Positions 1 to 5,130 of a stretch of 6,355 bases of DNA are shown piece by piece. This DNA is from Deltaproteobacteria bacterium (GTDB lineage: Bacteria > Desulfobacterota > Desulfuromonadia > Desulfuromonadales > BM103): NCBI GenBank assembly GCA_006226895.1, contig SBFN01000066.1:1-6355 (forward strand), given 5' to 3'. Made by a program: the position numbers and the translations under genes. The stretch's first letter is position 1. The number at the start of each line of letters is the position of its first letter. Below the pieces are notes generated by a model, which was not told the DNA's origin, did no database searches, and saw only the letters and a list, made by a program, of their open reading frames with translations.

Positions 1-2
1 TC

Positions 3-65
3 GCCGAAAAAGTAACCGCACGAGAATACTGTAATCTGCATGGCCTCTGGTCAGCAAAGAGCTAA
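3..65 (+). CDS. C-terminal end of an unidentified protein, cut by the window edge
   Basis: Reading from base 3, this frame is open to a TAA at 63-65 and encodes about 20 residues ending in EYCNLHGLWSAKS. The other two forward frames hit stops within the first 34 bases. An intrinsic terminator begins 46 bases after the stop, which is what a gene end should look like. The Cys-x2-His-Gly pattern is distinctive, but too little is left to name a family. The alternative is that these bases belong to a structured RNA, since 34-40 can pair with 100-106 and 59-71 forms a small hairpin. I prefer the coding reading because of the open frame and the terminator spacing, at modest confidence. Confidence 0.45.
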   Translation, partial: AEKVTAREYCNLHGLWSAKS

Positions 66-110
66 CAGCTCGACAAAGGCCCTCGCCATCCAGGTCCTTT
101 GCAGATATTT

Positions 111-148
111 ACAAACCCCACGTAAAGGTTATGTGGGGTTTGTTTTTT
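111..148 (+). terminator. Rho-independent terminator
   Basis: A perfect 11-bp stem (111-121 with 133-143) encloses an 11-base loop, and a run of T follows at 143-148. The T-tract lies on the + strand side, so it ends rightward transcription, most likely that of the gene whose stop is at 63-65. Confidence 0.9.
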
Positions 149-194
149 GTCTATGAGGGGGAACAGAGGGCATTTGAATTCATTCCGTAACCTG

Positions 195-229
195 AGCGCA
201 ACAGATCGTTAAGCTGTTGCGCTTTTTTT
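195..229 (+). terminator. Second Rho-independent terminator in tandem
   Basis: A perfect 9-bp stem GCGCAACAG/CTGTTGCGC (196-204 with 214-222) has a 9-base loop and is followed by seven T (223-229). No T-tract exists on the other side, so it acts rightward. It lies about 50 bases after the first terminator with no visible gene between, so it is probably a backup for the same transcript. Confidence 0.85.
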
Positions 230-246
230 GTTCATTACAATCGAAA

Positions 247-300
247 AACCGTCGGGGTTGCCCGACAACAACGTCATTTTCTTTGTGGCGACAAAGAAAA
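247..300 (+). repeat. Palindromic intergenic repeat, copy A
   Basis: Two hairpins stand side by side. GTCGGG/CCCGAC (251-256 and 261-266) has a 4-base loop. A perfect 10-bp inverted repeat TTTTCTTTGT/ACAAAGAAAA (277-286 and 291-300) has loop GGCG. The unit starts AACCGTCGG, has ACGTCAT 24 bases after that start, and its layout matches the reverse complement of 595-650. It resembles the palindromic intergenic repeats common in proteobacterial genomes, though its copy number in this genome cannot be seen from one window. Confidence 0.55.
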
Positions 301-566
301 CGAAGCAAAAGAAAGCTTGGCGCTGCGCTTGGCATGTTGTGCGCGAAGTGACCTTCTGGTAAAAATTTGAGTGACAAGATTCTAGCGTACGACGCTTCCC
401 CCGTTAGCCCCGAGGCCCTTGAGAACCTCTCCAGCGGTACTTACTTGCACGTTCGGTATTGTCTATCTTCTTGCTGCTAAAAAGCAGAGCCGATAGGCCC
501 CCCTGAAACGGGCCGGATTTGATTCTCTTCAGCATTTAAAAACCACTGAAGCCAGGCAGAAGAATA

Positions 567-593
567 TGCCCTCCGCTAGGAGAAGGCATTTTT
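567..593 (+). terminator. Possible weak terminator hairpin
   Basis: TGCC-CTCC (567-574), loop GCTA, then GGAG (579-582) and GGCA (585-588) form an 8-bp stem with a two-base AA bulge, followed by five T (589-593). The shape suits a rightward terminator, but there is no transcript to end. It abuts repeat copy B and may simply be part of that repeat. Confidence 0.25.
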
Positions 594-594
594 G

Positions 595-650
595 CATACT
601 TTTGCTGCCGGGCAAAAGTATGGCGTCTGGCGGAACGCGAACCGCCGGTT
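595..650 (-). repeat. Palindromic intergenic repeat, copy B (inverted relative to copy A)
   Basis: A perfect 11-bp inverted repeat CATACTTTTGC/GCAAAAGTATG (595-605 and 612-622) is followed by a 7-bp hairpin with one wobble pair (627-633 and 642-648). Read on the minus strand, the order is AACCGGCGG, small hairpin, ACGCCAT, large palindrome, which is the same order and the same 24-base spacing as copy A. Eight of the first nine bases and six of the last seven of this 31-base lead match copy A, while the middle has diverged but still folds. Confidence 0.55.
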
Positions 651-793
651 CTGCCTTTAGCTTCCCATAAGACAAAGAACAGAATAACGATCTATTACAC
701 TCAGGAGGTTATCTACTCAACCTCAACACCCCCCCAACGACAACCTTCCCATTTAAACAAAAAAAACAAAACTAAGGGAAATAGAGGGAGGTG

Positions 794-822
794 TTGACCA
801 CTTAGTCGTCAGCTGTCAAAAT
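794..822 (+). promoter_or_regulatory. Sigma-70-like promoter of the potassium channel gene
   Basis: TTGACC (794-799) and CAAAAT (817-822) are separated by 17 bases, matching 5/6 and 4/6 of the consensus. The start codon lies 35 bases after the -10 box. Two inverted repeats touch it: TAGTCG/CGACTA (803-808 and 825-830) straddles the -10 element, and TCAACACC/GGTGTTGA (723-730 and 790-797) includes part of the -35 box. Either could be an operator, but this is unproven. Confidence 0.5.
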
Positions 823-856
823 ATCGACTATTCTATCTACCTGCGGAGAAGCTTGC

Positions 857-1741
857 GTGAACGCGACCACCCCCTCAAAACGATTCCAAAAGCCCCAGCC
901 TAAAGGCGACCGGAAACCAGCAAACTGGCGGCTACTCGTGCATGAGGTCATTTTCGAGGCCGACACGCCGGCCGGCAAGTTCTTCGACGTCGCCCTGATT
1001 CTCGCCATCATCTTAAGCATCATAGCCGTCATGTTTGACAGCGTTGCCGAGATTCGCAATGAACACGGTCACCTGCTCAACGTTATTGAATGGATATTCA
1101 CCATCCTCTTCACCATCGAGTATGGCTTAAGAATTATTTCCCTCGGCCAGCCATGGAGATATATCCGCAGTTTTTACGGGCTGGTCGACCTGATCGCAAT
1201 CCTGCCCACCTACATCAGCCTGTTTGTCCCGGGATCGCAGTACCTGATGGTCATCAGAGTTCTACGCCTGTTAAGAATTTTCAGAGTCCTGAAACTTGTC
1301 CAGTACCTGAACGAAGCGGAATACCTGCTCAAGGCAATGCGCGCCAGTGCTCGCAAAATCTCGGTGTTCCTCTTTGCCATACTGACCCTTGTCCTGATCT
1401 TCGGCTCGCTGATGTACCTCATCGAAGGCGACGAAGGCGGATTCACCTCGATCGGCGTTTCATGCTACTGGGCGATCACCACCTTGACGACTGTCGGTTA
1501 CGGCGATCTATCGCCGCAATCGCCCCTCGGGCGGGCGGTTGCCAGCGTTATCATGATCATGGGCTATGGGGTGATTGCGGTACCGACGGGGATTGTCACA
1601 GCGGAACTTGTCGCACCTATCACAGGCAAGGTATCAACCCAGGCTTGCCTTGATTGCGGAGCAGAGAAACACAGCTACGACGCCGTCCACTGCAAATATT
1701 GCGGCACAGAGTTGAACCCGGATGCGCAAGGAGAAGAATAA
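857..1741 (+). CDS. Voltage-gated potassium channel with C-terminal zinc ribbon
   Basis: This is predicted to be an inner-membrane, tetrameric, voltage-sensing K+ channel. It has 294 residues from a GTG start, chosen because GGAGA (845-849) sits 7 bases upstream and a promoter lies just before. Six membrane segments are visible: S1 about 42-61, S2 75-95, S3 104-124, S4 128-148, S5 168-190 and S6 225-250. S4 carries the voltage-sensor pattern of a basic residue at every third position: R134, R137, R140, R143 and K146. The pore helix leads to the selectivity filter TVGYGD (212-217). After S6 there is no RCK/TrkA-N domain. Instead, two CxxC pairs (C264/C267 and C279/C282) form a short zinc-ribbon-like tail. 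Family assignment is firm; the tail's role is unknown. The gene converges on the receiver-PilZ gene with a 13-base gap, and no terminator is visible there. Confidence 0.95.
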   Translation: MNATTPSKRFQKPQPKGDRKPANWRLLVHEVIFEADTPAGKFFDVALILAIILSIIAVMFDSVAEIRNEHGHLLNVIEWIFTILFTIEYGLRIISLGQPWRYIRSFYGLVDLIAILPTYISLFVPGSQYLMVIRVLRLLRIFRVLKLVQYLNEAEYLLKAMRASARKISVFLFAILTLVLIFGSLMYLIEGDEGGFTSIGVSCYWAITTLTTVGYGDLSPQSPLGRAVASVIMIMGYGVIAVPTGIVTAELVAPITGKVSTQACLDCGAEKHSYDAVHCKYCGTELNPDAQGEE

Positions 1742-1754
1742 AAAGTTAAGCGCT

Positions 1755-2471
1755 TCAGTCGTCGTTGTTTACTCGTTCAAGGAATTCCTCCAAGGCCGCC
1801 ACGAATGTCGGGCTAACGCTTACGAATTCCAAGCCGACACCACAGGGCATGGAGTTTTTTTTGCGCCATTCCGGATGGTTGACCCAGGCGACCCGTACTG
1901 AGTTTTGTAAAGCCATCTGAAAGCCGGGCAGTACAAATTCCACCGCCAGTTCCGTGTCAACAGGAAAGAGCTTTTCTGTCGCCAGGAACATGCCTCCGAG
2001 GTTGAGATTAACACAGCTACCAACATGCTTTTTCTGCTTGGTATCGAGAAAAGACAACTGAAAGCTGACCGGAAAACGCTGCGCCAACCGCCGCGAAATA
2101 CCGAGCAGGCCACAAGCCGCATCAAGGAATCGTTCTGCCGCCAGAGGTCGATGGACAACCGCGTCGCAGCCGGCAGCCCAGCAATCATCAGCAAGGTCTT
2201 CCCCGGCGTCTTCCGGAAGCAGAAGCAAGATCGGCGTGGTCGCAAGCAAAGGGTCGCTTTTAACGGCCCGGCAACAGTCCAGGGCCTGGCCGCCAAGTTG
2301 CACAAGGTCAAAAGCTGCCAGGATTGGCTCTTCGGCTTCAATCGCCTGAAAACCGGTCTGGCCATCCTGCACCTGAACCATATCAAAGCCTTCTCGTTGA
2401 AAAAAAGAGTTGTGCAGAATCGTCAGCAGGAGAGGATCATTGGAGAGGACTATCTTTTTATTGGGCATCAT
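1755..2471 (-). CDS. Receiver-like domain fused to a PilZ domain
   Basis: This is a cytoplasmic signalling protein of 238 residues, probably a c-di-GMP-responsive adaptor. Residues about 5-124 look like a CheY-type receiver: acidic side N11/D12, candidate phosphoacceptor D55, and the pattern CRAVKSDP (67-74). The switch Thr/Ser is replaced by L85, and the conserved Lys before Pro by R108 (HRPL). Residues about 127-235 are PilZ: RxxxR at R128-R132, NLNLGG at 155-160 (the usual Ser of (D/N)xSxxG is N157), and GVGLEF at 211-216. Both parts of the c-di-GMP site are therefore mostly present. AGGGAG lies 5 bases before the first ATG; a second ATG follows immediately and is equally possible. The gene stands alone, insulated by the terminator at 2641-2670, so its promoter must lie in about 2472-2640, where I see no strong match. 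Confidence 0.88.
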   Translation of the reverse strand: MMPNKKIVLSNDPLLLTILHNSFFQREGFDMVQVQDGQTGFQAIEAEEPILAAFDLVQLGGQALDCCRAVKSDPLLATTPILLLLPEDAGEDLADDCWAAGCDAVVHRPLAAERFLDAACGLLGISRRLAQRFPVSFQLSFLDTKQKKHVGSCVNLNLGGMFLATEKLFPVDTELAVEFVLPGFQMALQNSVRVAWVNHPEWRKKNSMPCGVGLEFVSVSPTFVAALEEFLERVNNDD

Positions 2472-2598
2472 TCAATCTCCCTGAGCTAGATGGACACCAT
2501 GCTCTAACGACTTGCAGAGTTCGTGCCGCCGGTCTCAAAAGATAAGCGCAGAGGGCCAAAACAACCATGACAGGCACGAAGCCCAGAAGAAAAGGCAT
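2458..2598 (-). CDS. Possible small membrane protein (46 residues)
   Basis: A short frame begins at an ATG at 2598 and ends at a TAA at 2458-2460, overlapping the start of the receiver-PilZ gene by 14 bases in another frame. It begins MPFLLGFVPVMVVLALCAYL, a convincing single membrane-spanning stretch, followed by an Arg-containing tail (LLRPAARTLQVVRAW), which fits positive-inside topology. A GGGA 3 bases before the ATG is only a weak ribosome site. No family is recognised. It might be a leader peptide coupled to the gene below, or a chance hydrophobic frame in a promoter region. Confidence 0.25.
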   Translation of the reverse strand: MPFLLGFVPVMVVLALCAYLLRPAARTLQVVRAWCPSSSGRLNDAQ

Positions 2599-2640
2599 CG
2601 TCCCGGGAAAAGAGCGTCTTTACACTGTCACCGCAGAACG

Positions 2641-2670
2641 AAAAAGGGCCGCCACAAAGTGACGGCCCTT
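2641..2670 (-). terminator. Rho-independent terminator of the FKBP operon
   Basis: A 12-bp stem with one wobble pair (2644-2655 with 2659-2670) has a 3-base loop, and a U-tract reads leftward through 2645-2641. It begins 17 bases after the SlyD-like stop codon and ends leftward transcription, separating the isomerase operon from the receiver-PilZ gene. Confidence 0.9.
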
Positions 2671-2687
2671 GTCATTCAACCAGACAA

Positions 2688-3131
2688 TCAGACAAATTCG
2701 AGCAGTTCTATCTCGAAGTGCAACTCTTTACCCGCCAGGGGGTGGTTACCATCAAGAACGACCGTTTCGTCGGAGAGTTCGACAACCTGCACTTCCAGTG
2801 ATTGGCCATCTTCCATACCGACCTCAAGCATACTGCCCAGCATCAGCTTGTCGTTATCAGGAATCTGCTGGCGCTCGATTGACGCGACCATCTCGGGGAC
2901 ATGCTCACCGTAGCCATCGGCCGGAGCCACCACAACCTTGCAGCTCTCTCCCGGCTTCAGACCAACAACAGCCCGATCGAAGCCAACGATAACCTGTTCG
3001 CCTCCGACCGTGAACTCAAGAGGGTCACGCCCTTCAGAAGAGTCGAAGATCTCACCGTTATCAAAGCGGCCGACATAATTGACCTTAACCTGGTCGCCAG
3101 CTACAACTGCGCGTTCATTCGTGGCAGTCAT
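2688..3131 (-). CDS. SlyD-like FKBP-type peptidyl-prolyl cis-trans isomerase
   Basis: This is a cytoplasmic prolyl isomerase and chaperone of the SlyD type, 147 residues with no signal peptide. The FKBP half-domain begins with VKVNYVGRFDNGEIFDSS (15-32), keeping Y19, F29 and D30. FTVGGEQVIVGFDRAVVGL (40-58) carries the V48/I49 wall and has F51 where human FKBP12 has Trp. GYGEH (73-77) leads into the inserted flap (IF) domain, about 75-126, which in this family binds unfolded chains. DGNHPLAG (127-134) is the SlyD signature that returns to the FKBP core. The His/Cys-rich nickel-binding tail of E. coli SlyD is absent, so a metallochaperone role is unlikely. The ATG follows GGGAG by 6 bases and overlaps the upstream stop as TGATG, implying translational coupling. 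Confidence 0.93.
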   Translation of the reverse strand: MTATNERAVVAGDQVKVNYVGRFDNGEIFDSSEGRDPLEFTVGGEQVIVGFDRAVVGLKPGESCKVVVAPADGYGEHVPEMVASIERQQIPDNDKLMLGSMLEVGMEDGQSLEVQVVELSDETVVLDGNHPLAGKELHFEIELLEFV

Positions 3132-3844
3132 CAGTTGCTCCCTTTTTCCACGCTGATCAACTCCACGTCAAAAAGCAGGGTCGCGTTGGGGCCGATATCC
3201 TGACCGGCACCGCGCTCACCATAGGCAAGAGCAGAAGGAATAAACAGCTGCCACTTTGCGCCAGGCTTCATGAGCTGCAGGGCCTCGGTCCAACCGGGAA
3301 TGACACCGCCAACCGGGAAGGTCGCCGGCTGGCCACGATCGTAAGAGCTGTCAAACTGAGTGCCGTCGATCAGCGTCCCTCTATAATGCACCGTTGCGAC
3401 ATCAGCCGCGCCCGGAGAGTCGCCCTCGCCCTCTTCAAGGACTTTGTATTGCAAACCACTCTCGGTGACCACGACACCGTCCTTATTTGCGTTCTCGGCC
3501 AGAAAAGCTTCGCCCTCCGCCTCATTTTTCCCGGCAGAGGCTTCCATCTCGGCAACCATCTTCGCTTGCATTTTTTGCTGGAAGGCCTGGATTTCAGCGA
3601 CCATCTCTTCGTCGGTCAGTTTGAGCTCCTTGCCGTCGAGGCTATCCTTAAGGCCCATCAGCAGAACATTGGTATCAACATCAATCTCCTGGCCCTTGAA
3701 ATCCTGACCAATATTCACACCGATGGTGTAACTGATACGATCCTTCGGTGTCTCCAGCTTCAATTCGGCAACTTTGGCCTCTTCGGCAGAACAACCTACA
3801 GCAAACAGCAGGACAAACATGAGAACAAATAATCTGGAATACAT
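3131..3844 (-). CDS. Lipoprotein FKBP-type peptidyl-prolyl isomerase (FkpA/Mip type)
   Basis: This is predicted to be a membrane-anchored periplasmic prolyl isomerase of 237 residues. The frame is open to an ATG at 3925, but I choose the ATG at 3844. It has GAGAGGG about 6 bases upstream, begins a normal lipoprotein signal (MYSRLFVLMFVLLFAVGC, lipidated Cys18), and the longer start would lie inside the -35 box. Ser and Ala at +2/+3 predict outer-membrane sorting. Residues about 30-118 form the helical dimerisation domain (DRISYTIGVNIGQDFK, then a Gln/Met/Ala-rich coil). Residues about 145-233 are the FKBP catalytic domain, with Y154, F164, D165, R170, F176, V181/I182, W185 and Y208 in the expected places. 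It is the first gene of the two-gene isomerase operon. Confidence 0.94.
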   Translation of the reverse strand: MYSRLFVLMFVLLFAVGCSAEEAKVAELKLETPKDRISYTIGVNIGQDFKGQEIDVDTNVLLMGLKDSLDGKELKLTDEEMVAEIQAFQQKMQAKMVAEMEASAGKNEAEGEAFLAENANKDGVVVTESGLQYKVLEEGEGDSPGAADVATVHYRGTLIDGTQFDSSYDRGQPATFPVGGVIPGWTEALQLMKPGAKWQLFIPSALAYGERGAGQDIGPNATLLFDVELISVEKGSN

Positions 3845-3896
3845 ACCTAACCCTCTCTTGGAATAATTTTGGATGAATTTAATAAACGAAGCACTA

Positions 3897-3925
3897 AAGA
3901 TAACCATGGGTTTCCCCAGTGTCAA
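3897..3925 (-). promoter_or_regulatory. Sigma-70 promoter of the FKBP operon
   Basis: On the minus strand a perfect -35 TTGACA (3925-3920), a 17-base spacer and a -10 TATCTT (3902-3897, 4/6) stand ahead of the lipoprotein gene. The expected transcript start is near 3890, giving an untranslated leader of about 46 bases before the ATG at 3844. This excludes the longer reading frame start at 3925. Confidence 0.75.
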
Positions 3926-3967
3926 TACAAACCATGAGATTAACAGCTTGTTTCAACTCAAACCGGT

Positions 3968-5125
3968 TCACCCTGGGGAGCCCTCGTGAGTCGAGGACAG
4001 GAGAGCCAAACGTGACAGGTAAACAGCAAGGGACAGAGCAATCAGGAGCACCGCGCACAGCAGAAGCACAAAACCATTCCAGCCGAAGTCCCGATACACA
4101 TAACCGGGCAGGTAAGAGCCGATGGCGCCGCCGCCATAATAGAAGGCTACGTACAGGCCATTTACCACACCTTTGGACTGGCTCAGATGACGATTCAGGC
4201 TGCCGGTTGCCGTTGCATGAGTCAGAAAGGACGCACCACAGAGAATAAACATGCCACCGACCAGAGCCCAGACCTGCGGCACCAGCATCACCAGCAAAGC
4301 GATTATAAAAAAAGCCAGAGCACCCACCATGACCTTCTCGGGACCACCACTGAGACGATGGATGCGCACAGCATTCAGAGAGACCGCGATCCCCATCAGG
4401 TAGCCGGAATAAGCCAGGCCAATACGAAACTCGTCGGCGTTGCTGCTCAGCTCCGTCAAACGGAAAGGCAGATAATTCATCATGGCGGCAAAGACCAGAA
4501 AGAAGCAGAAGACCATGGCGTAAGTGGTACGGACGACAGGGTCAGAGAGGACGCCACCTATAGCTTTCAGGCTGGGTCGCGCCAATTTGACCGAGTCAGT
4601 ATCGGCAATGCGACCGAGCCAGACCCAGGCGACCACAAGGCCGACACCGAGCAGAAGAAAACTGAAGCGCCAATGGAACAGACTCGCAATCAGACCGGAG
4701 ATCGCACGACCGGCAAAGCCGCCCAGAATCGTAGCCGCGATATACCAGGACATGGCCCGCGCCATATCGCCTTTCGCAGAGACTTGCGAGACGTAAGTCA
4801 TCAAGGAGGTCAGCATTGCCGGAATCAGGAGGCCCTGCAGCAAACGCAAAGCCATCAACCAGGCGAAAGGTTCAACCAGGAACATCAGGCCTTCAGTTAC
4901 GGCCAGAAGCAGAACCGCCCAGCGCAACATCTTGCGTGTCGAAACGGATTCCAGCAAGGCGCCGTAGAAGAGCGGAGCAAGGCTCAAAGGGATAAAAGAG
5001 ATGGTCGTCAGGAGCGCCGCGGTTTCTCGACTGATGCCAAACTCAGCGGCAAGAACAGGCAACAATGGCTGCGGCACGTAGAGGGCAGAAAGAGCCAGAA
5101 CAGTGGTAAAGAGAATAGCAGCCAT
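3968..5125 (-). CDS. MFS transporter, YnfM-like efflux family
   Basis: This is an inner-membrane, proton-coupled major facilitator of 385 residues with about 12 hydrophobic segments. It resembles E. coli YnfM as I recall it: LYVPQPLLPVLAAEFGI (15-31) after TM1, MTYVSQVS, SWYIAATILGGFAGRAISG in the TM4-5 region, MNYLPFRLTELS in the C-terminal half, and FGWNGF before TM12. YnfM relatives are annotated as sugar or drug exporters; the substrate here cannot be told. MFS motif A between TM2 and TM3 is weakened to GALLESVSTRK (55-65), with Glu for Asp and no second Gly. The ATG lies 5 bases after the protease stop, with no clear Shine-Dalgarno sequence, so it probably relies on readthrough transcription and reinitiation from the gene above. 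No terminator is evident after its stop. Confidence 0.9.
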   Translation of the reverse strand: MAAILFTTVLALSALYVPQPLLPVLAAEFGISRETAALLTTISFIPLSLAPLFYGALLESVSTRKMLRWAVLLLAVTEGLMFLVEPFAWLMALRLLQGLLIPAMLTSLMTYVSQVSAKGDMARAMSWYIAATILGGFAGRAISGLIASLFHWRFSFLLLGVGLVVAWVWLGRIADTDSVKLARPSLKAIGGVLSDPVVRTTYAMVFCFFLVFAAMMNYLPFRLTELSSNADEFRIGLAYSGYLMGIAVSLNAVRIHRLSGGPEKVMVGALAFFIIALLVMLVPQVWALVGGMFILCGASFLTHATATGSLNRHLSQSKGVVNGLYVAFYYGGGAIGSYLPGYVYRDFGWNGFVLLLCAVLLIALSLAVYLSRLALLSSTHEGSPG

Positions 5126-5130
5126 GGCGA

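Larger units (their letters stand above)
230..793. other. Long gene-free region rich in inverted repeats
   Basis: I find no credible gene in these roughly 560 bases. A 65-codon minus frame at 180-377 crosses a terminator and the first palindromic repeat, and I treat it as spurious. Besides the two repeat copies listed separately, short inverted repeats are visible: GGCCC/GGGCC at 496-500 and 510-514, CTTCAG/CTGAAG at 527-532 and 546-551, and GAGGTT/AACCTC at 705-710 and 719-724. A run of seven C (729-735) and an A-rich patch (about 755-775) precede the channel promoter. The 370-590 core has no tRNA, rRNA or riboswitch that I recognise. Confidence 0.6.

Noticed and set aside
34..106. Possible structured RNA (ATCTGCA pairing with TGCAGAT, inner hairpin at 59-71)
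   Set aside because: No known RNA family is recognisable, and the same bases read well as a gene end followed by a terminator. The pairing is short enough to be chance.
180..377. 65-codon open frame on the minus strand
   Set aside because: It runs through a + strand terminator hairpin and palindromic repeat copy A. Its translation (rich in F, L, R, K) is the kind such repeats produce, and it has no ribosome site.
480..532. tRNA-like arm near GGCCGGATTTGATTC
   Set aside because: The T-loop consensus GTTCRA is missing, and no cloverleaf can be built around it.
1741..1775. Bidirectional terminator between the convergent channel and receiver-PilZ genes
   Set aside because: Only a short AAGCGCTT palindrome and a T-stretch are present, with no usable stem and loop.
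2025..2489. 154-codon + strand frame opposite the receiver-PilZ gene
   Set aside because: It is an antisense shadow. The minus strand carries recognisable receiver and PilZ motifs and a good ribosome site.
2500..2580. Sigma-54 promoter for the receiver-PilZ gene (GG...GC pattern on the minus strand)
   Set aside because: The GG to GC spacing is 8 bases instead of 10, and the flanking consensus is absent.
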